Shown here piece after piece: positions 26,349-37,000 of a DNA stretch of 64,000 nucleotides. The notes under the pieces are model-generated. The model did not search any database. It saw nothing but the letters and a program-made list of their open reading frames with translations, and was not told where the DNA came from. This stretch comes from Vibrio intestinalis (GTDB lineage Bacteria; Pseudomonadota; Gammaproteobacteria; Enterobacterales; Vibrionaceae): NCBI RefSeq assembly GCF_025195085.2, contig NZ_JANAVY020000002.1:274284-338283 (forward strand). Reading direction: 5' to 3'. Each line of letters begins with the position of its first letter. The stretch's first letter is position 1. The translations under genes were made by a program, and so were the position numbers.

Positions 26349-27140
26349 ATGTCGTCACTCGTCGAACTCGACACCATTACTGTGCAGTTTGATGGCCGAA
26401 AAGTCCTTGATAACGTTAGCTTATCTCTAAGTAGAGGTGAGATAACGACGCTTGTTGGCCCAAATGGTGCTGGTAAATCCACACTCGTAAAAGTTTTACT
26501 CGGACTTCAAAAGTCGTACCAAGGGAAAATTATTAAACCCAAAGGTCTTAAAATCGGCTACGTTCCACAAAAGTTGAAACTGAATGATTCACTGCCCCTT
26601 AACGTAGCAAGATTTCTCGCTCTAGCAGGTCGCTATAGCCAACAAGAAGTTTTAGAAGCGTTAACATTGGTGGGAGCTGAACACCTGCTCAAGTCAAATA
26701 TGCACGCCCTCTCTGGTGGTGAAAACCAACGGGTGATGCTCGCTCGCGCCCTACTACAACGCCCTGATTTGCTGGTGTTAGATGAACCTGCGCAAGGGGT
26801 CGACGTTCAAGGGCAAATCGATCTGTATGATCTTATCAATACCATCCGCTATCGTTTTAACTGCGCGGTGTTTATGGTGTCGCACGATCTGCATTTGGTC
26901 ATGGCGAAAACCGATCACGTTATTTGTCTACATCACCATATTTGTTGTTCTGGTGCACCGGCTGCGATTACCCAACATCCAAAATATATCGCGCTGTTTG
27001 GCCATCATTCACCACAAGAAAGCTTAGCGTTTTACCATCACCAGCATAGCCATCATCATCATGACTTAGCCGGTCAACCTGTTTCAGGAGAGGCGGATAG
27101 CTGTTCACATCACTCTCACGGGCACCATCACCATGATTGA
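26349..27140 (+). CDS. znuC: ZnuC, zinc ABC transporter ATPase with His-rich tail
   Basis: A 263-residue ABC ATPase: Walker [10 protein letters not shown] (about 38-46), signature LSGGE (about 120-124), Walker [13 protein letters not shown] (about 140-151) and switch His in VSHDLH. It powers ZnuAB. The last 45 residues contain a dense His run ([10 protein letters not shown] and [10 protein letters not shown]), which E. coli ZnuC lacks in this form; a zinc-buffering role is inferred. The 3' end overlaps znuB by 8 bp. Confidence 0.96.
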   Translation: MSSLVELDTITVQFDGRKVLDNVSLSLSRGEITTLVGPNGAGKSTLVKVLLGLQKSYQGKIIKPKGLKIGYVPQKLKLNDSLPLNVARFLALAGRYSQQEVLEALTLVGAEHLLKSNMHALSGGENQRVMLARALLQRPDLLVLDEPAQGVDVQGQIDLYDLINTIRYRFNCAVFMVSHDLHLVMAKTDHVICLHHHICCSGAPAAITQHPKYIALFGHHSPQESLAFYHHQHSHHHHDLAGQPVSGEADSCSHHSHGHHHHD

Positions 27141-27915
27141 GTTTCTATTACCTTCTATTATTGCTGGCCTTGGCATTGCACTTATTGCTGGCCCACTCGG
27201 CTCGTTTGTGGTTTGGCGTAAAATGGCCTATTTCGGTGATACTTTAGCTCACGCATCATTAATGGGCTTGGCTCTGGGGTTCCTGCTTGATATCAACTTG
27301 TATCTTGCACTCGTCATTTGCTGCTTAGCCTTAGCCGTGATTCTAGTCACGCTGCAAAAGCAGCAGCTAGTAGCAACCGACACGCTTCTGGGTATTTTGG
27401 CCCACAGTGCTTTGTCATTGGGCCTAGTAGCAGTGAGCTTTCTCGATAATGTTCGCATTGATTTGATGAGTTACTTATTCGGTGATCTGTTAGCCGTGTC
27501 ACCTACAGATTTGATTTTCATCTATTCCGGTGCGATTGGTGTTGCGGTGGTACTTGCCGTGTTTTGGCGCCCACTACTTTCAACAACGGTCAATGAAGAT
27601 CTGGCGGCCGTTGAAGGCCACAATACTGATTTAATGCGTCTTATCTTGATGCTATTGGTAGGTATGGTGATTGCGGTTGGTATGAAATTCGTTGGTGCGC
27701 TGATCATGACTTCGCTATTAATCATCCCAGCGGCAACGGCAAGACGCTTTGCTCAAACCCCTGAACAAATGGCTTTCATTGCTTCCGCTATCGGATCTAT
27801 CGCAGTATTACTCGGCCTAAGCATGTCTTGGCACTTTGATACGCCAGCAGGCCCATCGGTTGTCATCAGTGCAACGGCGATGTTTTTACTCGGTCAGCTT
27901 AAAAAAGTCGCTTAG
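27133..27915 (+). CDS. znuB: ZnuB, zinc ABC transporter permease
   Basis: A 260-residue membrane permease of the ABC-3 family with about eight helices. It starts [20 protein letters not shown] and contains the conserved [20 protein letters not shown] segment and [23 protein letters not shown]. It forms the membrane channel for zinc with ZnuC. It overlaps znuC and shares its promoter. Confidence 0.96.
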   Translation: MIEFLLPSIIAGLGIALIAGPLGSFVVWRKMAYFGDTLAHASLMGLALGFLLDINLYLALVICCLALAVILVTLQKQQLVATDTLLGILAHSALSLGLVAVSFLDNVRIDLMSYLFGDLLAVSPTDLIFIYSGAIGVAVVLAVFWRPLLSTTVNEDLAAVEGHNTDLMRLILMLLVGMVIAVGMKFVGALIMTSLLIIPAATARRFAQTPEQMAFIASAIGSIAVLLGLSMSWHFDTPAGPSVVISATAMFLLGQLKKVA

Positions 27916-27960
27916 TTTTCTTGTTCTAACAAGCGTTATTGAGACAGCTATTCTTCACAC

Positions 27961-27992
27961 AAAAAAGGCTTCCACGAGGGAAGCCTTTCTTT
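27961..27992. terminator. Bidirectional terminator between znuB and purF
   Basis: AAAGGCTTCC (27964-27973), loop ACGAG, GGAAGCCTTT (27979-27988), with an A run before and TTCTTTT after. It fits both convergent transcripts. Confidence 0.9.
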
Positions 27993-28014
27993 TATCTGTT
28001 GTACACAAGCGAGG

Positions 28015-29529
28015 TTATGCGCCTTCGTTGTGCAGCTCTAGATTTACTAGCTCTTGCTGAATTTCACGTTGCACTTTCGCATCGTCACTACGGAGTGACT
28101 CTAAGTACTCTAAGTACTGCTGAGAGATATCGCCAGTAACGTACTCACCGCTAAATACCGACGCTTCAAACCTAGCGATGTCACGGTTGCCTGAACCAAC
28201 AGCATCTACCAAATCTTCGATAGTTTGGAAGATAAGCTCGTCTGCACCAATCTGCTTGCAGATTTGGTCATTGTCACGACCGTGAGCAATCAGCTCGTTT
28301 GCGCTTGGCATATCGATGCCATAAACGTTCGGGAAACGAATCTCTGGCGCAGCTGACACCATGAACACTTTCTTCGCGCCTGAATCACGAGCCATCTCGA
28401 TAATCTGCTCTGACGTTGTACCGCGTACGATAGAGTCGTCGACCAGAAGAACGTTTTTGTCCTTAAACTCAGAACGAATCGCGTTAAGTTTACGGCGAAC
28501 CGATTTCTTACGCTGCTGCTGACCTGGCATGATAAAAGTACGGCCAACGTAACGGTTTTTCACAAAACCTTGGCGGTATGGTTTATCAATCGCTTGAGCA
28601 ATTTGCAGTGCAATATCGCAAGAAGTTTCAGGGATTGGAATCACCACATCGATATCTAAGTGGCTATATTCGTCACGAATGCGGTCACCTAGCTTTTTAC
28701 CCATTTCAACGCGTGCGCTGTAAACCGAAATTTTGTCAATGAATGAATCTGGACGAGCAAAGTAAACGAACTCGAACATACATGGGTTAAGCTCTGGGTT
28801 GTCGGCACATTGTTGGGTGAACAATTCACCTTCAAAAGTCGCGTAAATCGCTTCACCTGGTGCTACGTCACGCACAAAGTCAAAACCAACCGCATCAAGC
28901 GCCACAGACTCAGATGCCACCATGTACTCTGTACGACCATCAATCTCACGTTTACCTAGGCATAGAGGGCGAATACCTTTTGGATCGCGAAAAGCAATCA
29001 GGCCGTGGCCGATGATCATCGCAACAACCGCGTATGCACCACGAATCGTGCGATGAACGTTTGTCACAGCGCGGAAAACATCATCAGAGTCTACATCACC
29101 CCGAACCGTATCAATCTCGTGCGCTAGCACGTTAAGCAATACTTCAGAGTCCGAAGTGGTGTTTAAGTGACGACGATCTTTCTCAAACAGTTTTTCACGA
29201 ACTTCATGTGCGTTAGTTAAGTTACCGTTATGAGCCAGCGTAATACCAAATGGTGAGTTTACATAGAATGGTTGAGCTTCAGAGGCGCTCGCACTACCTG
29301 CTGTAGGGTAACGAACGTGCCCAATCCCTACTGTACCTTGCAGTCGTTGCATGTGTTTCGCTTCAAACACATCTTTCACTAATCCGTTCGCTTTACGCAG
29401 ACGAAAACGATTGCTTTCTATGGTACAAATACCTGCGGCATCTTGGCCACGATGCTGTAATACCGTCAATGCATCATAAATAGACTGGTTTACAGGCGTA
29501 GTGCCCACGATTCCAACAATACCACACAT
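28015..29529 (-). CDS. purF: PurF, amidophosphoribosyltransferase
   Basis: A 504-residue enzyme for the first committed step of purine synthesis (PRPP + glutamine to phosphoribosylamine). It starts MCGIVGIVG; Cys2 becomes the N-terminal nucleophile after Met removal. The glutaminase domain (NTN hydrolase) is about 1-240. The PRPP-binding motif [14 protein letters not shown] is near 363-376. It is 35 bp after cvpA, as in E. coli, and should share the PurR-controlled promoter upstream of cvpA. Confidence 0.98.
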   Translation of the reverse strand: MCGIVGIVGTTPVNQSIYDALTVLQHRGQDAAGICTIESNRFRLRKANGLVKDVFEAKHMQRLQGTVGIGHVRYPTAGSASASEAQPFYVNSPFGITLAHNGNLTNAHEVREKLFEKDRRHLNTTSDSEVLLNVLAHEIDTVRGDVDSDDVFRAVTNVHRTIRGAYAVVAMIIGHGLIAFRDPKGIRPLCLGKREIDGRTEYMVASESVALDAVGFDFVRDVAPGEAIYATFEGELFTQQCADNPELNPCMFEFVYFARPDSFIDKISVYSARVEMGKKLGDRIRDEYSHLDIDVVIPIPETSCDIALQIAQAIDKPYRQGFVKNRYVGRTFIMPGQQQRKKSVRRKLNAIRSEFKDKNVLLVDDSIVRGTTSEQIIEMARDSGAKKVFMVSAAPEIRFPNVYGIDMPSANELIAHGRDNDQICKQIGADELIFQTIEDLVDAVGSGNRDIARFEASVFSGEYVTGDISQQYLEYLESLRSDDAKVQREIQQELVNLELHNEGA

Positions 29530-29564
29530 GTCCTAACCCTCGATTTGCGACAATGGCTGGCGCG

Positions 29565-30056
29565 TCAAGACACGCCAGATAAGAAACTCGATTTAGCTTG
29601 TAAATGTTCAAAGAACGGACGAATGATTACTTGGAAATGCTCTACCAGTTGAGATTGTTGCCACCAGTCGTTTTGATTCAAGGTAGTAAAAATATCAACA
29701 AAGAACAGCACGCCAGAGACGATTAACACGCCACGTAATGCACCAAATACCACCCCGAGTATACGGTCGGTACCGGAAAGTCCTGTTTTCTGAACTAGCT
29801 GCCTTATTAAATAGTTAATCAAAGCGCCAATAATTAGCGTTGCTATAAATAGTGCAGCGATTGCAGCGCCGTCCCGAATCATGTCATCTTGAATTTTGGT
29901 GAAGTACACCGCCAATCGACTGTAGTACGTACTGGCGATAAAAACAGCGCCAAACCAAATTACCAATGACAAGGCTTCTTGAACGAAACCACGAATTAAA
30001 CTGATCACAGCCGATAGGCCGATCACACTTAAAATGACAATATCTAACCAATTCAT
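29565..30056 (-). CDS. cvpA: CvpA, inner-membrane protein (colicin V production family)
   Basis: A 163-residue protein with about four membrane helices and the family start MNWLDIVILSVIGLSAVISLIRGFVQEALSL. E. coli CvpA is required for colicin V secretion and linked to membrane stress resistance; its molecular role is not settled. It is the first gene of cvpA-purF; a PurR-box sequence lies 49-64 bp upstream. Confidence 0.93.
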   Translation of the reverse strand: MNWLDIVILSVIGLSAVISLIRGFVQEALSLVIWFGAVFIASTYYSRLAVYFTKIQDDMIRDGAAIAALFIATLIIGALINYLIRQLVQKTGLSGTDRILGVVFGALRGVLIVSGVLFFVDIFTTLNQNDWWQQSQLVEHFQVIIRPFFEHLQAKSSFLSGVS

Positions 30057-30104
30057 GTGTATTCACATTCTAAGTTGGCGCGCATTTTAACAGAAAAAAT
30101 GCCG

Positions 30105-30120
30105 ACGCAAACGTTTTCTT
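30105..30120. promoter_or_regulatory. PurR box upstream of cvpA-purF
   Basis: ACGCAAACGTTTTCTT on the plus strand, identical to the E. coli PurR operator consensus (ACGCAAACGTTTNCNT). It overlaps the dedD stop codon and the -35 area of a plausible minus-strand promoter (TTTGCG, 16 bp, TAAAAT) for cvpA, so purine repression of cvpA-purF is expected. Confidence 0.88.
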
Positions 30121-30673
30121 AAGGATTTAGTGGTTTAAATTTAAGCAATCGGCCTTTTGAACCGGTAATTTTTTCCAATTCTAAAATTTGGCGTTCTAGC
30201 TTATTTTTGGATACATCAGGACCGATGATCACGCGTGTAAAACCGTTTTCTAATTTGGTATGCGCTTGATAACCGCGTTTTTGAAGATCTTTGACCACAT
30301 TCTTCGCGTTATCTGCATTCTTCAATGCCATCAACTGAATGATCCAAGCACTATCTTGGTACTCATTCTTCTCTGGCACTTCTTTCACCACGACCGGAAG
30401 CGGTTTGTCGTCAACGACAGCCTCTTTTTCATCTTGAGGCGGTGTTTCTACCACAACCTCGACTGGTGTCGGTGGAAGCGCACTGTTGTCTTCTTCAGGC
30501 TGTAAAACCTCAAAGGTCTCAACGTCACTTTGTAATTCCGGCTTAATTGGAATACTGGCGATCTCTTCTTGATAGTGTGTTTTCTTGCCATCTAACACAT
30601 CAGGCAAAAAAATCGCACCCAAGGAAACGAGTATTACAGTACCGACTAGGCGATTTTGGAATTTACTTGCCAT
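30119..30673 (-). CDS. dedD: DedD, SPOR-domain cell-division protein
   Basis: A 184-residue protein with a short N-terminal membrane anchor (RLVGTVILVSLGAIFLPDVL, about 7-26), a Pro/Glu/Val-rich periplasmic linker (about 45-105), and a C-terminal SPOR domain (about 108-180: WIIQLMALKN, GYQAHTKLENGFTRVIIGP). SPOR domains bind denuded glycan at the septum. It abuts folC with no gap. Confidence 0.92.
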   Translation of the reverse strand: MASKFQNRLVGTVILVSLGAIFLPDVLDGKKTHYQEEIASIPIKPELQSDVETFEVLQPEEDNSALPPTPVEVVVETPPQDEKEAVVDDKPLPVVVKEVPEKNEYQDSAWIIQLMALKNADNAKNVVKDLQKRGYQAHTKLENGFTRVIIGPDVSKNKLERQILELEKITGSKGRLLKFKPLNP

Positions 30674-31939
30674 TTATGCTCCTTTGTTATGCCAGTGCTC
30701 AAGAACCTCACCAACCGTGTGGAATGAGCCGACGACAATGATGACATCTTGACTGCTTACTTTTGTCATCGCTGCATCAAATGCCGCGACAGCGCTTTCG
30801 TAACGAGTTGTATCTTCAGGTAAGTAAGCACATAACTCTTCCGCTTTCGCCGCTCTTGGCCCAGTCAGTGAAGCTGGATACCAAGCCGTTGCAAGAGGGG
30901 ATAAGATCTCTAACGTCGATTTGATGTCTTTGTCATGCAACATCGCGACTACCATGTGAATCACTTTGTCAGGGTATCGCTGCTGAACTCGCTCAACCAA
31001 ATACTGCGCAGAATGCGGATTATGAGCCACATCCAACAACACTGTTGGCTGCGAATGAATCACTTGCATACGACCCGGCAACTGAGCATTGCGTAAGCCA
31101 TTAACGATGTTTACATCACTCAAGTCTAAATGCGCGGTCGCAAGCGCCATCAACGCTGTTGCTGCATTGGGTAGAGGTAGGTTTGGTATTGGTAAATCGG
31201 TCAGTTCAAAACTGCCATGTTGCCAACGCCAAGTGGTCTCAGAGGTCGTTTCGTATTCATATTGAATACCCACCTGATAAAACTCCGCTTGAATATCATC
31301 AGCATGTGCGGCAACGGTTGCCGGTGCTTTAGGTTGACCACAAATTGCGGGTCTATCAGTGCGAAAGATACCCGCTTTTTCAAAACCGATCACATTGATG
31401 TCGTCACCGAGCCAATCTACATGGTCGATGGCTAAACTCGTAATCAGCGAAACATCGTGATCCACAACATTAGTTGCATCCAATCGCCCGCCTAAGCCAA
31501 CTTCTAGCAAAACAACATCGACTTTTTCTGTTTGGAACAGACGAAGCGCTGCTAACGTGCCGTACTCAAAAAAGCTTAAGCTGATGTCACCACGTTGCTG
31601 CTCAATAAAATCGAAAGCTTGGACATGCTTTTCATCAGCCAGATCTTGGCCATTGATACGCACACGTTCATTATAACGAATAAGGTGTGGGGAGCTGTAA
31701 ACACCGACAGAGTAACCTGCATCAAGCAAGATAGCTTCCATCATGGCGCAGGTAGAACCTTTACCGTTGGTTCCGGCAACTGTAATCACAGTGGGTGCTG
31801 GTTTGGTAAGGTTTGCTTTGGTCGCGACAGCTTGGACACGGTCTAAACCGAGATCTATCGCAGAGGTGTGGATATTTGTTAAATAATCAAGCCACATCGT
31901 AAGTGAAGATGTGGCTTGAGGAATTTGGGTTTGACTCAT
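30674..31939 (-). CDS. folC: FolC, dihydrofolate/folylpolyglutamate synthase
   Basis: A 421-residue Mur-ligase-fold enzyme with the P-loop TVAGTNGKGSTCAMMEAIL (about 53-71), the Mur-ligase segment VLLEVGLGGRLDATNV and DVAHNPHS in the C-terminal domain. It makes dihydrofolate from dihydropteroate and adds glutamates to folates. It is 43 bp after accD and directly followed by dedD, the same order as in E. coli. Confidence 0.96.
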   Translation of the reverse strand: MSQTQIPQATSSLTMWLDYLTNIHTSAIDLGLDRVQAVATKANLTKPAPTVITVAGTNGKGSTCAMMEAILLDAGYSVGVYSSPHLIRYNERVRINGQDLADEKHVQAFDFIEQQRGDISLSFFEYGTLAALRLFQTEKVDVVLLEVGLGGRLDATNVVDHDVSLITSLAIDHVDWLGDDINVIGFEKAGIFRTDRPAICGQPKAPATVAAHADDIQAEFYQVGIQYEYETTSETTWRWQHGSFELTDLPIPNLPLPNAATALMALATAHLDLSDVNIVNGLRNAQLPGRMQVIHSQPTVLLDVAHNPHSAQYLVERVQQRYPDKVIHMVVAMLHDKDIKSTLEILSPLATAWYPASLTGPRAAKAEELCAYLPEDTTRYESAVAAFDAAMTKVSSQDVIIVVGSFHTVGEVLEHWHNKGA

Positions 31940-31982
31940 CTAACTTTAACCAAAAATTGGTGGTTGCTGTTAGTGCGTTACT

Positions 31983-32909
31983 TTACCCTTTTTCGTCAGC
32001 TTCTGGTACAGAATACTCAGGTTCTTGCGGAGAATCGTTCACAGAAACGACTAATGGTGACGCGCTGTTTGTCAGTTTCGCCAATAGGCTACCAACACGT
32101 TGGCGCATTTCACGACGATCAACAATCATATCAATCGCACCATGCTCTAGTAAGAACTCACTGCGTTGGAAGCCTTCCGGTAGATCTTCACGTACCGTTT
32201 GTTCAATCACGCGACGACCAGCAAAACCGATCAATGCTTTTGGCTCACCGATGTTGATGTCACCTAGCATCGCTAGACTTGCAGAAACACCACCCATTGT
32301 TGGGTCAGTCATCACTGAAATGAAAGGTAGGCCTTTCTGAGACAAGCGCTCTAGCGCAGCACTGGTTTTCGCCATTTGCATCAGAGACATCAATGCCTCT
32401 TGCATACGAGCACCACCACTTGCAGAGAAACATACAAGGCCGCAGTTGTTTTCCATTGCTGCTTCTACCGCTTTTACAAAGCGAGCACCCACAACAGAAC
32501 CCATAGAACCACCCATAAAGGTAAATTCAAAGGCACATGCCACAACTGGAACACCAACAACTTCACCCTGCATTACAACTAACGCATCTTTCTCACCACT
32601 GCTCTTTTGTGCAGCAGAGATACGGTCTTTGTATCGCTTCGAGTCTTTGAATTTTAGTTTGTCCATTGGCTCTAGATCGTTTGCCAACTCAACTCGATTG
32701 TTTTCATCAAGGAAAGTTTCCAAACGACGGCGCGCTCTCATGCGCATGTGATGATCACATTTAGGACATACTTCGAGGTTACGCTCTAGTTCAGCGTGAT
32801 AAAGCACCTGCTCACATGAAGTACATTTAGTCCAAACCCCTTCAGGAATAGACGCTTTACGTGAACTAACGATGTTGCTTTTTTCTAAAATCTTTTCAAG
32901 CCAACTCAT
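31983..32909 (-). CDS. accD: AccD, acetyl-CoA carboxylase carboxyltransferase beta subunit
   Basis: A 308-residue protein with an N-terminal four-Cys zinc ribbon (CTSC...CPKC, about residues 28-50) and a crotonase-type carboxyltransferase domain containing [14 protein letters not shown] and [11 protein letters not shown]. With AccA it transfers the carboxyl group from carboxybiotin to acetyl-CoA, the first step of fatty-acid synthesis. A 228-bp spacer separates it from truA upstream. Confidence 0.97.
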   Translation of the reverse strand: MSWLEKILEKSNIVSSRKASIPEGVWTKCTSCEQVLYHAELERNLEVCPKCDHHMRMRARRRLETFLDENNRVELANDLEPMDKLKFKDSKRYKDRISAAQKSSGEKDALVVMQGEVVGVPVVACAFEFTFMGGSMGSVVGARFVKAVEAAMENNCGLVCFSASGGARMQEALMSLMQMAKTSAALERLSQKGLPFISVMTDPTMGGVSASLAMLGDINIGEPKALIGFAGRRVIEQTVREDLPEGFQRSEFLLEHGAIDMIVDRREMRQRVGSLLAKLTNSASPLVVSVNDSPQEPEYSVPEADEKG

Positions 32910-33137
32910 GGAAGACCTTTTCTCTATCTCTCTTCCGCGCCATGCGAAAGATACAAAATCTGAATTTATGCGTGAGGATTAAAGCACATAAAATGCCAAC
33001 TGTAGACAAAAAACTGGTTGTACCTATTTTTGCTACGCTGAGCCAATCGTTTACAATCGATACCATACAGCAAATACTATATAGGTTTATCAGTTAATTA
33101 GCTAAATTCTCACATTATTTGAACAGTTTACCTCGAT

Positions 33138-33935
33138 TTAGTTCAAATCGTCAGGCAAAAACAGTGGGCCAATCGGCACTCTTGGCAATTCGAACTGTTG
33201 TGGGTAATCCACATCGACCAAATATAAGCCTTCCGCTTTTGCGGTCGCACCAGCCAGTTTGCGATCTTTTGCCGCCAACAACCATTCAATCCACTCAGGC
33301 TCTTTTTCACCACGACCAACACAAATCAGGCTACCAGTGATGTTACGAACCATATGGTGAACAAACGCGTTCGCTTTGATATCAATCACCACATATTGGC
33401 CATGACGAGTCACATTTAAGTGCATCAAATTGCGCCAAGGGGTGCGCGACTGACAGTGCACTGCGCGAAATGAAGTAAAATCGTTCTCGCCTAACAGATA
33501 TTGAGCCGCTTGATGCATTTTCTCTTCATCTAGCTCGCCGTGGTAGTGGCTTACACCTGAGCTCAAAATGCCAGGTCGCAACGCACTATTAAAGATGATG
33601 TAACGATAGCGGCGAGCCGTTGCCGAGAAACGAGCGTGAAACTCTTCTTCTGGCACTTCCTTTGCCCATCGTACCGCAATATCGCCCGGCAGATTCGCAT
33701 TCGCTCCCATTGTCCAAGCCACCATTTTACGGCTGGCTGTTGTATCAAAGTGGACAACCTGACCTGTACCATGCACTCCCGCATCAGTGCGGCCTGCACA
33801 TTGAACTTCTACCGGATGATTAGCGACTTTACTTAATGCTTTTTCAAGCTTTTCCTGCACGCTTTGAACTTCTCTTTGACGTTGCCAGCCAAAGTAATGA
33901 GTGCCGTTATACTCAACACCTAAAGCAATTCTCAT
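33138..33935 (-). CDS. truA: TruA, tRNA pseudouridine(38-40) synthase
   Basis: A 265-residue TruA with the catalytic Asp in [15 protein letters not shown] (about residues 50-64). It isomerises uridines 38-40 of the anticodon arm. The open frame extends to 33992, but the extra 19 residues do not fit the family; the ATG at 33935 begins [11 protein letters not shown], the normal TruA N-terminus, with AGAGA upstream. It follows hubP on the same strand across a terminator. Confidence 0.96.
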   Translation of the reverse strand: MRIALGVEYNGTHYFGWQRQREVQSVQEKLEKALSKVANHPVEVQCAGRTDAGVHGTGQVVHFDTTASRKMVAWTMGANANLPGDIAVRWAKEVPEEEFHARFSATARRYRYIIFNSALRPGILSSGVSHYHGELDEEKMHQAAQYLLGENDFTSFRAVHCQSRTPWRNLMHLNVTRHGQYVVIDIKANAFVHHMVRNITGSLICVGRGEKEPEWIEWLLAAKDRKLAGATAKAEGLYLVDVDYPQQFELPRVPIGPLFLPDDLN

Positions 33936-34020
33936 CTTGGTCTCTCTTAGAACATGGGGCGGGCAGTATAACGAAACTAATATGAGCTTCAAGTCACCGC
34001 GATTATTTAGGAAATTTGGA

Positions 34021-34047
34021 ATAAGAAAGGGGCGAATATCGCCCCTC
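34021..34047 (-). terminator. Terminator after hubP
   Basis: GGGGCGA (34029-34035), loop ATA, TCGCCCC (34039-34045); the plus-strand AATAAGAAA before it reads as a T-rich tail on the minus strand. Confidence 0.85.
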
Positions 34048-34066
34048 TATCTTGCAACAAAGGCTG

Positions 34067-37000
34067 TTAGCGTCCGTTGATAGCATCAATCAGATTTTTA
34101 GCTTCTCGACGAATGTCATCGCTACCATCGACAATTGCTTCTTCAAGCAACTTAATCGCGCCATTTGAATCATTCATTTCCATGTATATTTTAGCTAAGT
34201 CTAGCTTACCTGCGGCTTCTGCATTAGCATCCACGTCAGTTTGCGAGACATTACCAATCACATCAGGAAAATCACTTAAACCTACATCGAGCTTAAGTTC
34301 TTCTTCATCTGGGTTAACTTGCTGCTCTTCTAAATCCACTTCCGCCATCAGTTCATCAATGGTTCGGTATTGATTGTCTTTTGGATTAAAGTCCGCAAGG
34401 CTATCTTGGCTTTCCCAATCTTCGTTGAGCACTTTCGCTTGAGATGGCTGGTTATCACTATCCCATGCTTGTAACTCATCTTCAGGAATGTCATCTGAGA
34501 TTGTTGCCTGCTGCTCTGGAGAAAGACTGAAGCCATTCCAATCTTCACCGCCCATCTCAAGCATGGCATCAATGTCTAGGCCTGCTGCATCACTGGTCTG
34601 CTTATCCACTGATTGAGCGATTGGCTGGTAATCATCTTGACCTTCTGCAAGCAGTTCATTGAAAGCATTCTCATCAAAGTCAGACTCTGGCGCCAACGCC
34701 GTTTGCGCTGTGTCACCCGCGCTAAATAGATCCGCTAGAGCATCCCTATCATCAAGTTCAGATTCTAATGCCGTCTCTAATTCAGTTTCTTCGGCTAGTT
34801 CTGCTGGTGCTTCAGGTTCAACTTCAGCTACTGACTCTTGAACTGCATCGGCTAAAGCATCTTGCTCGCTATACTCTGGCAGTTCCAGATCATCGAAGCT
34901 GAAGGTTTCTTCCGCTTGCTCTACTGGTGCTTCAGGTTCGGCTTCAGCCACAGGCTCTTGAACTGCATCTGCAAGTGCATCGGCTTCGCTAAACTCAGGA
35001 AGTTCCAAATCATCAAAGCTGAAGGTTTCTTCTGCTTGCTCTGCTGGCGCTTCAGGTTCGGCTTCAGCCACAGGCTCTTGAGCAGCATCGGCTATAGAAT
35101 CTTGTTCACTATATTCAGGAAGTTCTAGATCATCGAAGCTGAAGGCTTCTCCCGCTTGCTCTGCTGGCGCTTCAGGCTCGGCTTCAGCTACAGGCTCTTG
35201 GACTGCATCTGCTAAAGCGTCTTGTTCGCTATACTCAGGAAGTTCTAGATCATCGAAGCTGAAGGCTTCTTCCGCTTGCTCTACTGGCGCTTCAGGCTCG
35301 GCTTCAACTGCAGGTTCTTGAACTGCGTCTGCTAAAGCATCTTGCTCGCTATACTCAGGAAGCTCTAGATCATCAAAGCTGAAGGCTTCTTCTGCTTGCT
35401 CGACTGGCGCTTCAGGCTCTGCTTCAGCCACAGGCTCTTGGGCAGCATCGGCTATAGCGTCCTCTTCACCATATTCAGGCAACTCCAAATCATCGAAGTT
35501 AAATGATTCTTCTACTTGCTCTGCCGGCGCTTCAAGCTCGGCTTCCGCCGCTGGCTCTTGAACGGCATCTGCAAGCGCATCGGCTTCGCTATACTCAGGA
35601 AGCTCTAGATCATCAAAGCTGAAGGTTTCTTCGACTTGTTCTACTGGTACTTCAGGCTCGGCTTCAACTGCTGGTTCTTGAGCTGCGTCTGCTAAAGCAT
35701 CTTGTTCGTTATACTCAGGTAGCTCTAGATCATCGAAACCGAAGGCTTTTTCGGCTTGCTCTACTGGAGCTTCAGGTTCGACTTCCGCCACAGGCTCTTG
35801 GGCTGTATCTGCTAAAGCGTCTTGTTCGCTATACTCAGGAAGCTCTAGATCATCAAAGCTAAAGGCTTCTTCGGCTTGCTCATCTGGCGTTTCAGGCTCG
35901 GCTTCAGCTACAGACTCTTGGACTGCATCTGCTAAAGCTTCTTGTTCGCTATACTCAGGAAGCTCTAGATCATCAAAGCTAAAGGCTTCTTCGGCTTGCT
36001 CATCTGGCGTTTCAGGCTCGGCTTCAGTTCCAGGCTCTTGGACTGCATCTGCTAAAGCTTCTTGTTCGCTATACTCAGGAAGCTCTAGATCATCGAAGTT
36101 AAATGACTCTTCAGTTTGCTCTGCTGGTGCTTCAAGTTCTGCGTCTAACTCTTGAGTCTCGGCTAAAGGTGACTCTAGCGGCTTCTCTACAGAATCGAGT
36201 GTATCTTGAGTGTTTGCTTGCTCTGTGACAGCTTCTGACACCACCTCAGCAGATTCAGGCTCTGCTTCAAGCTCTGGCTGAAGGTCTGGCTGAAGGTCTG
36301 AGCGTAGCTGTGCTAAAGGGCTTTCCGCTTCAATTTCGTCATCAATTAACCAATCATCATCACTTGGCGTGCCAAATTCATTATCGACGGTTTCTAGCGA
36401 TGACGTTGGTTTAGATTCCTCAACCTGCGCAGTTTCCTCTAGGGCAATTGGCTCAGGTTCAGACATTTCTACTTCAGGAACATCTAATTCTGACGCGTCT
36501 GGCTCTGAAGCCTCTGAGCTTGAAACATCAAGATTTGACTCGTCTTCGTAGTCAAACTCATCTAGGAGAGGATCCGCTTCAGGCGCAACGTTCAGCATAT
36601 CGTCTAAGAAATCTTCACTCGAAAACTCTTTAGAAACTTCAGGTTGCGGTGCGACCTCACTTTCAGCTAGCAGCTCATCTGCAGATGAACTTTCTAGCTC
36701 AGGTTCTTGCTGCTCAACCTGAGAAGACAAAACTTCTTCGCTAGTTTCAGTAATTAGTTCACTGTCAGCGTCACCCGAACTCTTCTCAATTTCGAGTAAT
36801 TCTTCAAATAGGTCTGTGCCGTCATCGCCCAATGCAGAGTCGCTTTCTTCTTCTGCATCATCGGTCACCAGTTCATCTAACAGGTCGATGCTATTGTCCG
36901 TCACTGCGGTCGATACTGAAGATGGCTCATCATCATCGAGCAACTCATCAAGCATCTCGATAGAATCTGCGTCTAACTCGGCAGACTCTTCATCATCAAA

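Noticed and set aside
34814..36133. Regular 120-bp periodicity considered as a CRISPR array or satellite
   Set aside because: Units are contiguous with no unique spacers, keep one reading frame and encode part of HubP.
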